From Bacillus suaedaesalsae (lineage in GTDB: Bacteria > Bacillota > Bacilli > Bacillales > SA4), in contig NZ_JAFELM010000028.1 in NCBI RefSeq assembly GCF_016890225.1, positions 124,001 to 188,000 of the forward strand: DNA of 64,000 nucleotides, written 5' to 3'. Each line of letters opens with the position of its first letter. The first letter of the stretch is position 1. Below the pieces are notes generated by a model. The model had not been told where the DNA came from, made no database searches, and saw nothing but the letters and a program-made list of their open reading frames with translations. Below are positions 7,343-15,097 of the stretch, in pieces. The position numbers were made by a program, and so were the translations under genes.

Positions 7343-8209
7343 TTAGTTTATTGCCAAAAATTCTAGTATTTCTTGATTTATCATTTCTAACTGATCTTGA
7401 GATGGAAAATGTCCCATACTCAAAGATTTGAATTTAGCATTCGGAAGGATAGTATTTATACCAACTTCAATTCTGTCTGCTGGAAAAAACAAATCTTCCT
7501 CTCCGGCAATCACGAGTGTTGGAGCATGATAATGAGTAAGCTCACTTTTTTCTGTTAACTTTGGCATATCTTGTTCAAGCTTTGTACTGTTAAAAATCTC
7601 CCCAATTATGGTTCGATCCACTTCGTTCATCGTTTTTAATGACATCTCATCTGTTAATCTATTTAAGAACTCTCTTTTACCTGTTAGTTTATATGCCAAT
7701 AATGGAATCAGTACTTTTTGAATCATTATTAACTTAGACCCCATCTGAATGCCAGCTGGAGCAACTAAAACGGCTTTCGAAATTTTGTTAGGCATATAAG
7801 AAGCCATTCGGAGAACAATTCCAGCTCCATAAGAAGGACCTACAAAAGCGCATTTGTCGATTTGAAAATGCGTCATCAATTCTTGAATCCATCTAGCAAA
7901 ACTTCCATCATTTGCTGACATTCTCGTTTCATCACTATATCCTGGATGTCCTATTGTATCTGGTGCATACACCCGGTATTTGCTTAATAATGGTGTGAAC
8001 CATGATAACGTCATCGGATTAATACAGTTTCCTCCTTGAAATAAAAATAGAGGCTCTCCCTCCTTTGGACCACCAATGAGTACATGTGTCTTACCAAAAC
8101 TTGTATTTACATACTTCTTTTCCATTTTCACGTTGAAGGTTGTTAAATACTTATTATAATAATCTAAAATTCTGTTCTTACCTTTCTCGTTCTTATATAT
8201 TGATTTCAT
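7343..8209 (-). CDS. Alpha/beta hydrolase
   Basis: 288 residues with the alpha/beta hydrolase layout: oxyanion region FQGGNCINP near 58, the nucleophile elbow GPSYGAG with Ser126, the acidic region VIAGEEDLFF near 233-243 and the catalytic His in SMGHFPSQ near 265. Such enzymes hydrolyse esters, amides or lactones; nothing shows which. GGGGGAT precedes the ATG. Cytoplasmic, single gene. Confidence 0.88.
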   Translation of the reverse strand: MKSIYKNEKGKNRILDYYNKYLTTFNVKMEKKYVNTSFGKTHVLIGGPKEGEPLFLFQGGNCINPMTLSWFTPLLSKYRVYAPDTIGHPGYSDETRMSANDGSFARWIQELMTHFQIDKCAFVGPSYGAGIVLRMASYMPNKISKAVLVAPAGIQMGSKLIMIQKVLIPLLAYKLTGKREFLNRLTDEMSLKTMNEVDRTIIGEIFNSTKLEQDMPKLTEKSELTHYHAPTLVIAGEEDLFFPADRIEVGINTILPNAKFKSLSMGHFPSQDQLEMINQEILEFLAIN

Positions 8210-8327
8210 GTAAGGATATCCCCCAGGAGTTCTTTTTGCCTATATATTACCATATTTTCCTAGTTATTTCTTTTTATAAAAAAATAACAATATTCCAAAA
8301 ATAATAATATATTTAGAATGAACGTAT

Positions 8328-8359
8328 AAAGGACAAGATCATGTTGATTCTTGTCCTTT
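8328..8359. terminator. Hairpin with T-run
   Basis: AAAGGACAAGA pairs perfectly with TCTTGTCCTTT. The T-run is longer on the plus strand (CTTTTTC), although the upstream neighbours are on the minus strand; it probably ends the small membrane operon finishing at 8433. Confidence 0.6.
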
Positions 8360-8432
8360 TTCATATACTATTATATAAATAGCTTCAAAACAGATGTCAC
8401 CAATATACACGTTTCACTCCATATTCCACTCT

Positions 8433-8633
8433 TCACACAATAAACAACCATACTGCTGCCATTAGGACAACCGTAAATATTAGAGCAAAGCCAAACTGAA
8501 GTAATAATTGCTTAAATAACCTGCTATCTTCTTGTGCCTTATCACAGTCATAGAAAAAAGAGGCTAATCCAGATAGGAATACTGCATCCCATAACTTCCA
8601 ATTTTTAGATTTGTCTTTCAACGGATCTTTCAA
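8433..8633 (-). CDS. Small hypothetical membrane protein (66 aa)
   Basis: TTG at 8633 is chosen because AGGAGG lies six bases upstream, although the frame opens further up. The protein begins with a charged stretch (MKDPLKDKSKNWK) and ends in a hydrophobic helix (about residues 44-66), so it is probably a single-span membrane protein with an N-terminal cytoplasmic head. It is the last gene of a four-gene operon with the small membrane protein, lipoprotein and DUF5412-like genes upstream. Function unknown. Confidence 0.5.
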   Translation of the reverse strand: MKDPLKDKSKNWKLWDAVFLSGLASFFYDCDKAQEDSRLFKQLLLQFGFALIFTVVLMAAVWLFIV

Positions 8634-8650
8634 GTAAAACCTCCTAGCTT

Positions 8651-8880
8651 TATGATTCACTTGCAACTTTACATTTTTCATATCCTTTTCGTCCAATACA
8701 GAGAAATAATATCAACAGTCCAAGCTCAAGAAAATATCCATCATAGGCAATCATGACAATTAGCTCCCAATAATTACTTGGTCCGGAGTTAAATCCAGTA
8801 TTGGAGAACGGATACTCATTAAACGTTGGAATAAGACCAATGAAAATGAATAAAAAACCTAATACGTAACATTGCTTTAA
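8651..8880 (-). CDS. Small two-span membrane protein without a standard start codon
   Basis: An open frame of about 76 codons encodes two hydrophobic segments flanking a polar NEYPFSNTGFNSGPSN loop and ends with a basic tail. It sits in the gap between the lipoprotein gene and the 66-aa gene, with TAGGAGG just upstream, yet the frame holds no ATG, GTG or TTG near that site: the in-frame codons after AGGAGGAA are ATT, GTA and TTA (8880-8878). Either a rare initiator is used or the start has decayed. Operon position and open length argue that it is or was a gene. Confidence 0.4.
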
Positions 8881-8896
8881 TACAATTTCCTCCTAG

Positions 8897-9478
8897 TTAA
8901 TCAAATTTCGCCTTTAATAAATATACGACATCATGCTGTGCAATTTCATCGATTTGTCCATCAACATCTTTGTAAAGTTCAGGTGACATAGAAGAAATGC
9001 CAGATTGTTTCGAATAAATAATACTAGCAAGTGCTTCGTTACATTCTAATGAAATATTTTCATTTTGATTCACACCTGTGACAACTGACGGCATTTCAAT
9101 CATCTTCTCAGGTCCCCATCCAGAAGCTGATCCACCATCACTGCTTACAGTTAGTGTAAAGATTGATTCCAATGCAGCTTCATTCAATTTAGATACAGAT
9201 AAGATAATTTGGCCACTTTTGTTCACTTCTGTTCCGATATCATTCACTTTACCAACTAATTTACCAAACTCGTACTTTTCAACCCAAACAGATACCTTTT
9301 TGTATGAATTCTCCACGTTAAAATCAAATACGAAGGCTTGATCTGATGTATTCGAGAGTATGACTTCTTCTCTTTCTGTAAGTTTAGTAGGATTAATCGA
9401 GTTTGATTTTGGTAGGATACTATTATCACAAGCAGTCAATACAAGCATGATCATTATAAACGCTAGCAACTTCTTCAC
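8897..9478 (-). CDS. Putative lipoprotein (193 aa)
   Basis: GTG at 9478 is chosen because AGGAG lies seven bases upstream and because it gives a clean lipoprotein signal: MKKLL, a hydrophobic core and the lipobox L-T-A-C. The mature part (about 175 residues) has alternating beta-type segments with a SDGGSASGWGPEKM stretch and no catalytic motif. Exported and membrane-anchored. It follows the DUF5412-like gene by 10 bases, so they are co-transcribed. Confidence 0.65.
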   Translation of the reverse strand: MKKLLAFIMIMLVLTACDNSILPKSNSINPTKLTEREEVILSNTSDQAFVFDFNVENSYKKVSVWVEKYEFGKLVGKVNDIGTEVNKSGQIILSVSKLNEAALESIFTLTVSSDGGSASGWGPEKMIEMPSVVTGVNQNENISLECNEALASIIYSKQSGISSMSPELYKDVDGQIDEIAQHDVVYLLKAKFD

Positions 9479-9488
9479 TTCATCACTC

Positions 9489-9893
9489 CTAGTCTTTAAT
9501 TCCACTTCGATAATCATATGATTCATCAGGTACATTTAATTCAATACCATTAATCACAACTGTATTCTCATCTTTCCAAACAATCTTGGCATCTTCTTCT
9601 CTATACTGCCAGTAAATTTTCTTTGAGCGTTTATTTTCTTTATTGAAGTTTAACTCACTTAATACCGAGTACGATGTCGTAGCCCCTCCATCTGAACTAT
9701 AAGCATAAATTGTATAATTGCCATTGGGTGAAGTCGATTCCGCGATTAAATCCTGTTTGAATCTGCTCATATCAAAGAATAGCCAGTTCACGCCATAACC
9801 GATTACGGCTGTAAATCCTATTACCCAAGCAAGAATAACGATACGAGTTTTCTTGCGAATATCCATCTTTATTTTGTCAATGTCATTGTTCAT
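9489..9893 (-). CDS. DUF5412-like membrane protein
   Basis: 134 residues: basic N-terminus, one membrane helix (about residues 17-38) and an extracytoplasmic domain with the pattern SPNGNYTIYAYSSDGGATTSYSV, followed by KIYWQYREEDAKIVWKDENTVVINGIEL. This pattern is typical of the DUF5412 family of Bacillus, function unknown. First gene of a four-gene operon running to 8433. Family name from recollection, moderately sure. Confidence 0.7.
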   Translation of the reverse strand: MNNDIDKIKMDIRKKTRIVILAWVIGFTAVIGYGVNWLFFDMSRFKQDLIAESTSPNGNYTIYAYSSDGGATTSYSVLSELNFNKENKRSKKIYWQYREEDAKIVWKDENTVVINGIELNVPDESYDYRSGIKD

Positions 9894-10013
9894 AAAGACT
9901 CCTTCATTAGCTTCCTATATTTAACTTTATTGTATAACTTTTGGGATAATTTTGAAATATTTTTAATAAATGTCTATATATAGTTCAATGTTGTATTTAG
10001 CAAAAAAGAATAT

Positions 10014-10039
10014 AGAACTCCCATTTTCATGAGAGTTCT
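10014..10039 (-). terminator. Terminator of the 58-aa membrane gene
   Basis: AGAACTC and GAGTTCT arms; on the minus strand the hairpin is followed by TATATTCTTTTTT. Confidence 0.6.
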
Positions 10040-10145
10040 ATTTTGAGCAGCCGTAGATATTTCAGATATGATTACCCTCCCCGGAGTGAACGGAACCCCG
10101 TGGGAAAGAAAAAATTTAATTTCTTATATAAATTAACTACAGCTC

Positions 10146-10322
10146 TTATCTAGTCAAAACATAATATATAACGTATAACCAACTAAATATCCCGTGAATT
10201 ATTGCCCAGAGAACAGATTTATGAATACTCCAAGATATTGTAATGGCTAACGCAGATCCAAAAGTAATTGCACTTTTAGAACCAACTGTAACATTAGTTC
10301 TCTTTGCTGTCCTTTCCTTCAT
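10146..10322 (-). CDS. Small membrane protein (58 aa)
   Basis: ATG at 10322 has GGGGG eight bases upstream and begins a compact protein, MKERTAKRTN, followed by two hydrophobic segments (about residues 15-31 and 34-54). The longer frame upstream lacks a ribosome site. Likely a short integral membrane protein; I do not recognise the family. Monocistronic with a hairpin downstream. Confidence 0.5.
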   Translation of the reverse strand: MKERTAKRTNVTVGSKSAITFGSALAITISWSIHKSVLWAIIHGIFSWLYVIYYVLTR

Positions 10323-10601
10323 ACGCCAAACCCCCATTTTCTCTGGATCTAAATTTCCTTTTCTATATGTTAATTTATATTCTTTATTGAAAAGGTTATT
10401 CTCTTCAACTATTAATATTATGTAATTGCAATTCAACTTACCTACTCCTTTATGTGAAGAGGGGGAATATTCGTGGTTGACAACACCAAGTATTTTTTAT
10501 TTCATTTTGAACTTAAAATCTTCGTGTGTAGGTTCTTTCTTTGTATACAATTTCAATATTTAATAAAGCATTTATCCTTCTCTCACATTCGTTAGTTGAA
10601 T

Positions 10602-11099
10602 TTATAAAACTAACACCATAAGTTCATCATCGTAGTATGTGTCTTCTATTTTCAATCCGTTTTTATCAATTCCATATGTTTGAAAACCCAAAGATTTATA
10701 TAGGTTTTTTGCAGGATCATTACTTGAAGTAACTGTTAAATATACTTGTTTGATCTCTTCTATTTCTTTAGCCTTATTAATTGCTGCAGTCATTAACATT
10801 CTAGCAATCCCAGATTTTCGCATGTCAGGATAAACATACATAGCAACATTGTTTGCTCTATGCTTTGTTTTACTTTTTGTTTCTAAAATTAATGTAACAA
10901 CCCCAGCAAGCTTGTTTTCAACGAAAGCACCAAATGTATAAAAATGCTCAAAATTCAATCTGTTTTCAAAGCTATCAAGAGGGTATTCTTTTTCCTCCTC
11001 ATAACTAGAACTGAACGCTTCAGGGTTTGCTTTTAATGCCTCTAATCTTATTTCTCTGTAAATCTCTGCATCTTCTGATCCTAGTCTTTTAATTTCTAA
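10602..11099 (-). CDS. GNAT family N-acetyltransferase with no standard start codon
   Basis: The frame encodes a typical single-domain GNAT of 165 residues: an N-terminal IKRLGSEDAEIYREIRLEAL block, then GVVTLILE, the acetyl-CoA loop MRKSGIARMLM (R-x-x-G-x-A) and SLGFQTYGI. A perfect AAGGAGG lies seven bases before codon TTA (11099-11097), where the start is expected; no ATG, GTG or TTG occurs in frame before TTG at 10958, which would lose about 47 residues of conserved sequence. So the start codon has mutated (perhaps TTG to TTA) or initiation is non-canonical. A short form from 10958 would lack strand 1. Confidence 0.6.
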   Translation of the reverse strand, partial: LEIKRLGSEDAEIYREIRLEALKANPEAFSSSYEEEKEYPLDSFENRLNFEHFYTFGAFVENKLAGVVTLILETKSKTKHRANNVAMYVYPDMRKSGIARMLMTAAINKAKEIEEIKQVYLTVTSSNDPAKNLYKSLGFQTYGIDKNGLKIEDTYYDDELMVLVL

Positions 11100-11170
11100 T
11101 TTTTATCCTCCTTATCATTTATACATTTTAAATAATCAATATGAACTAATTAATCTAAATAGCAAAAAAA

Positions 11171-11199
11171 TCCCACCTCCAAGACCGTAGTCTTTGGGA
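11171..11199 (-). terminator. Probable terminator between ABC exporter and GNAT genes
   Basis: TCCCA..AAGAC-CGTA-GTCTT-TGGGA inverted repeat; on the minus strand it is followed by TTTTTTT. It lies about 290 bases after the permease stop. Confidence 0.6.
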
Positions 11200-11286
11200 C
11201 GAGATTTTATCGTGTTGCTACCCCAGTTTATTAATAATGTTATCAGATTAACTTCTGCAAGTACGGCAAAAAAGATTTTGCTTATA

Positions 11287-11489
11287 CTATAGATCTATAA
11301 CAGGAGCTCCTGTCACGCCATACTGTTTAATTAATTTTGTATATTATAACTCTTGAAGAATAATATCACAACAAAATTCTTCAACATAACTCCATTTACT
11401 TTAATAAATCTATATGATTAATAGTTTCTAAATGTAACCATTGTAATTTATCTCCTCTTGGAAAAAATGGAATCGTTAAACATTTCGCA
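11287..11489 (-). pseudogene. Possible remnant of a decayed gene
   Basis: Downstream of the permease gene, minus-strand frames show short protein-like pieces broken by stops: IPFFPRGDKLQWLHLE, SKWSYVEEFCCDII and KQYGVTGAPVIDL. They read like successive bits of one C-terminal region. No start codon or ribosome site is present. I cannot name the parent family; chance open frames remain possible. Confidence 0.25.
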
Positions 11490-11491
11490 TA

Positions 11492-12520
11492 CTAAAGTTT
11501 CCTGAATTTTTTCAATGCTTGTGTATTTATTACGTATAAAATAAATGCATATACGATTAACCCTAGAATATAACCCCAGATTTGCAAGAAACCATCACCG
11601 TACACCATGACACCTTTAATCGCTGCTGCTCCATAATAAATAGGCATAATATAACACAGATTTTCTAGTTGATAAGGAATCATGTCTAAGGGAATCAACC
11701 CTGAGAAGAACACTTGTGGAATGATAGTAAATGGAATCATTTGTACTACTTGCAGTTCTGAACTAGCAAAAATTGAAATAGTCGCCCCAAATGAAACAGC
11801 TGTCACAGCTAATAAAACCATCACGAGCAAAATCCAACCAATGTTCCCCACGGAACTTAATTGAAGGACATAAATGGAATAAAGCACAATGAGGATGGCT
11901 TGAACGACCGCAAAAACACAATACCCTACCGTATACCCAAGAATGACTTCGCCTCGTTTAATTGGTGTCATTAGCAACCGTTCCAATGTCCCACCACTTC
12001 GCTCTCTCACAAGTGCCATTCCCGAAATGATAAATACTAAGAAAAACGAGAATAAAGCTAGAAAAACATACCCAAGGGAATCAAAACTTGATTGGTCTTT
12101 TGTTCCATATACATAGGACATATTTACTTGTGCAGAATGATTTAACGAAGCCATCGCTGTTTGAATCTCACTAACAGCTTTCGCCCCTTTAGTAGAGGGC
12201 TCATACATTGTAATAGTCATATCCGAACTTTTTGACAGTGTTAAAATCGCATCCACATCATTGTGATCCTTTAAATAGTCTTTTGGGTATTGGCTATCGT
12301 GGTTTTTAACGTCTACAACAATTAAATCTTGCTCTTCCAAAGCTGTTACTAGAGAACTCGGTATAGTGTTCTTATCGATTCCAATGGTCGGCACATAGCC
12401 AGAATCCCCCAATAAAAAATAAACTAATGTCAATATTAACAGCGGAGCAACTAAAATCATCATAACACTTCGTTTATCATTTATTGTTTGACGGATGACA
12501 CGTTTTGCTAAATGAATCAT
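11492..12520 (-). CDS. ABC-2 type transporter permease
   Basis: 342 residues: an N-terminal membrane helix (about 18-38), a large extracytoplasmic domain (about 40-150), then five hydrophobic helices, the layout of the ABC-2 membrane family (YhgE/NatB-like exporters). The VRERSGGTLERLLMTPI segment after the second helix is the typical coupling region. Overlaps the ATPase stop by four bases (ATGA), so the two are made together and form an exporter. Likely induced by ligand through the divergent TetR regulator. Substrate unknown. Confidence 0.88.
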   Translation of the reverse strand: MIHLAKRVIRQTINDKRSVMMILVAPLLILTLVYFLLGDSGYVPTIGIDKNTIPSSLVTALEEQDLIVVDVKNHDSQYPKDYLKDHNDVDAILTLSKSSDMTITMYEPSTKGAKAVSEIQTAMASLNHSAQVNMSYVYGTKDQSSFDSLGYVFLALFSFFLVFIISGMALVRERSGGTLERLLMTPIKRGEVILGYTVGYCVFAVVQAILIVLYSIYVLQLSSVGNIGWILLVMVLLAVTAVSFGATISIFASSELQVVQMIPFTIIPQVFFSGLIPLDMIPYQLENLCYIMPIYYGAAAIKGVMVYGDGFLQIWGYILGLIVYAFILYVINTQALKKFRKL

Positions 12521-13248
12521 CGCGTTACACCACCTTTTGTAATTGAAGCACTGAAAAACAGTTCCTCAACTTTTCCGTTTTCAGTTTTTTTCAGTAGATT
12601 TGTTACAGCATCATATCCAATCAAAGAACCATTATAAATGAGTGCCGCTTTATCGCACTCCGTTACTTCATCCATCACATGGGTAGAAATAATAATAGTT
12701 GTACCGGAATTTTTAATCACCTGAAACTGGTCCCAAATCTTACGACGTAAAACAGGATCAATTCCTACTGTCGGTTCATCTAAGAACAATATTTTAGGAG
12801 AATGTAAAATGGCAACCGCAAGCGAGAGTCGCTTTTTCATACCACCAGAAAAATTTTTCACCATTTTCCTACGATGCTCTGTTAAATCAACTATTGCCAG
12901 CACCTCATCAATACGTTCTTCTAATTTACGTTTATCAATATGGTAAAGTCCTCCAAAAAAATGCAGATTCGCTTCTGCAGAAAGATCTTCATATAATGCG
13001 TCATTCTGTGGCATGAATCCTACCTTATTTAACATTTTCATATTTGGCATTTGCACATCCGCGAATTGAATTGTCCCCTGATCTGCCGTAATTGCACCAA
13101 TCATTAGGCGAATCAATGTTGTTTTTCCTGAACCAGAAGGACCAAGTAAACAACAAATTTCTCCTGCTGGGATCGTGAAAGTTATATCTTTTATAACTTG
13201 CTTTCGATCAAAGCTTTTACTGACATGGGATACTAGAATATCCATCAT
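12517..13248 (-). CDS. ABC transporter ATP-binding protein
   Basis: 243 residues. Walker A GPSGSGKTT (36-44), Q-loop near 81, signature FSGGMKKR (about 133-140), Walker B LFLDEPT (154-160) and the switch His in ISTHVMDE. The N-terminus is right for the DRA/NatA-like drug or lipid exporter class. First gene of the exporter operon, with AGGAGG before its start; pairs with the permease that overlaps its stop. Confidence 0.93.
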   Translation of the reverse strand: MMDILVSHVSKSFDRKQVIKDITFTIPAGEICCLLGPSGSGKTTLIRLMIGAITADQGTIQFADVQMPNMKMLNKVGFMPQNDALYEDLSAEANLHFFGGLYHIDKRKLEERIDEVLAIVDLTEHRRKMVKNFSGGMKKRLSLAVAILHSPKILFLDEPTVGIDPVLRRKIWDQFQVIKNSGTTIIISTHVMDEVTECDKAALIYNGSLIGYDAVTNLLKKTENGKVEELFFSASITKGGVTR

Positions 13249-13329
13249 TGTTCCTCCTCAATTACATATTGAAAAAATAACTCAAAGTAATCAATTAACA
13301 CTTTCTTCATGTATTAGGCTAAAATAATA

Positions 13330-13343
13330 AACAACGCGTTGTT
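13330..13343. promoter_or_regulatory. Palindrome, candidate TetR operator 1
   Basis: AACAACGCGTTGTT is a perfect 14-base palindrome, with flanks (TAATAA/TTATTA) that extend it to a near-perfect 25-base inverted repeat. It lies in the divergent ABC/TetR spacer, on the ABC side. Confidence 0.5.
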
Positions 13344-13406
13344 TTATTACATACTAAAAATATAATTTCTTACTAAAAACTTTTCAATAATCAAAAATAC
13401 AGAAAG

Positions 13407-13422
13407 TGTCGGTTAACCGACA
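13407..13422. promoter_or_regulatory. Palindrome, candidate TetR operator 2
   Basis: TGTCGGTTAACCGACA is a perfect 16-base palindrome, GC-richer than its surroundings, 43 bases before the regulator start. Its form and place fit an autoregulatory TetR-family operator. Confidence 0.6.
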
Positions 13423-13464
13423 GCATTTGGAAATGTGTTGAATAAAATATATGGGAGGAAAGGT

Positions 13465-14100
13465 ATGAGAAATCTAGGTTCGGATTTACGAGTCATTCGT
13501 ACGAAAGAATCTATCAAGAATGCATTGATAGAACTAATTGAAGAAAAAGGGTTTGAGGCAATTACCGTTAAAGACATCACAACTAAGGCAAAAATCAATC
13601 GTGGAACCTTTTATAGCCATTATCAGGATAAATATGATTTAATGATCCGATGTGAGGAAGAATTGGTAAAGGAGATGGAGGACAAGATTATTAAAAACAT
13701 GCCAAGATTAATTGCAGATTTAGAAACGAATGCTCCGGATACTATGCCCTTTGCCATACTTATTCCATTTTTTGAATTTATAAATCGTAATAGAGGATTT
13801 ATGAAAGCTTTATTGGGTCCCAAAGGGGATTTATCGTTCCAAACAAAATTGAAAGTATTTATGAGAAAGGCCCTATTTGAAAGTAACCAAACTATTTTTA
13901 AACAGGAAAAACTTCTTGTTCCACCAGAATACCTAGTTACATATATTGCTTCAGCCCATATAGGCGTTATTCAAGAATGGCTGAATAGTGATAGAGAGGA
14001 ATCACCACAAGAGATAGCCCGAATTATAATTACAATGACCATAAACGGTCCCTTCTATGCGGCAGGCTTAAATATAGGAAAAAGGGACATTACCAATTAG
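13465..14100 (+). CDS. TetR/AcrR family transcriptional regulator
   Basis: 211 residues. ATG at 13465 has GGGAGG six bases upstream, so it is preferred to an in-frame TTG at 13435. Residues about 10-57 are the TetR helix-turn-helix (IKNALIELIEEKGFEAITVKDITTKAKINRGTFYSHYQDKYDL), here quoted only by its first and last parts in the family pattern; the remainder is an all-helical ligand domain with a C-terminus like TetR_C_7/14. Divergent from the ABC exporter, which it probably represses; two palindromes lie between them. Confidence 0.9.
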   Translation: MRNLGSDLRVIRTKESIKNALIELIEEKGFEAITVKDITTKAKINRGTFYSHYQDKYDLMIRCEEELVKEMEDKIIKNMPRLIADLETNAPDTMPFAILIPFFEFINRNRGFMKALLGPKGDLSFQTKLKVFMRKALFESNQTIFKQEKLLVPPEYLVTYIASAHIGVIQEWLNSDREESPQEIARIIITMTINGPFYAAGLNIGKRDITN

Positions 14101-14119
14101 GTGTTGTTGTCCCTATTTT
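14083..14119 (+). terminator. Terminator of the tetR-family gene
   Basis: AGGGACA (14083-14089) pairs with TGTCCCT (14108-14114) followed by ATTTTT; the stop codon lies in the loop. Confidence 0.75.
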
Positions 14120-14384
14120 TAAAATCTTAAATTACTTACCTTATACAAAAATATGCAAAAAAGAGTGTGTCCAAGTTAAGAATCCAAAATATATATCGAG
14201 TTCAAATTACCTAACCCATTAGTTAAGAAGATAAATGCATCCTTTATAGGAAATATCAACTATTAACAAGTCTGGATAAATTCCAATTCTCCAAAACAAT
14301 TTATATGTCATATTTCTTTGTTATCCATTTCACTAAATACCGCTTTTAAGGCTGCCGCACATCAGTATTATCGCTCAATACGTA

Positions 14385-14975
14385 TCAGAGATTGTCCTCT
14401 TCATCCTTGAAAAACGACTCAAAATTACTATTATTATCAACTTTTGAATATGTTGAACGGCCAATATATAGAGGAATGGCTAGCTTTTCAAAATTTGGCA
14501 ATCCATTTTCTAAAAACTTTTCATTATCACGATAAAATTGAACGATATTGCCGACAAACCAATCATGATCACCATATGAATTTCGATCGATTACTTCACA
14601 TTCATAGGCAATATAGGAATCATTTAAAATAGGAGAACCAGTCATTCTACCTTTTTCATTGTCCATTTTTGCTAACTCAAATTTATCGATTTTTTCACCA
14701 GATAACATACCCGCTTGTTGTATAAAACTAGCTTTTTCATATGGAAGAAAATTAATTGCAAATGTTCCTGCTTCCTTCATCAAATGGTATGTAAATCGCT
14801 CACGTCCGATGGCCACTCCGTAGATAGGAGGATCATACGATATATACGAATGCCATCCTGCTGCCATTATGTTGTCTTTTCCCTGATTTGAAACTGTTAC
14901 AAGCGCTACCATACCAGGATAACTGTGCATCGCTTGATTGTTAATTGGCAATATCATAAGTTTATTCCCCCTCAT
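14385..14975 (-). CDS. Flavin reductase family protein
   Basis: 196 residues with the flavin reductase-like (FMN-binding split barrel) fold: PGMVALVTVSNQGKDNIMAAGW at the N-terminus (partly given), YDPPIYGVAIGRERFTYHLM and GTFAINFLP are the family's FMN-binding signature blocks. Such proteins bind FMN and reduce flavin or act as flavoreductases. Monocistronic; the 280 bases between it and the tetR terminator hold nothing recognisable. Confidence 0.85.
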   Translation of the reverse strand: MRGNKLMILPINNQAMHSYPGMVALVTVSNQGKDNIMAAGWHSYISYDPPIYGVAIGRERFTYHLMKEAGTFAINFLPYEKASFIQQAGMLSGEKIDKFELAKMDNEKGRMTGSPILNDSYIAYECEVIDRNSYGDHDWFVGNIVQFYRDNEKFLENGLPNFEKLAIPLYIGRSTYSKVDNNSNFESFFKDEEDNL

Positions 14976-15097
14976 TAGTTAATTTGATTGAATCCAAAGG
15001 AGTCGACACGACCTTTGTTCAAATCGAACGAAATGAATATTCACCTCTGCTCCCATTCATAATCTGTTCTATTAATCTATCATTTTCTTAAAACAGA

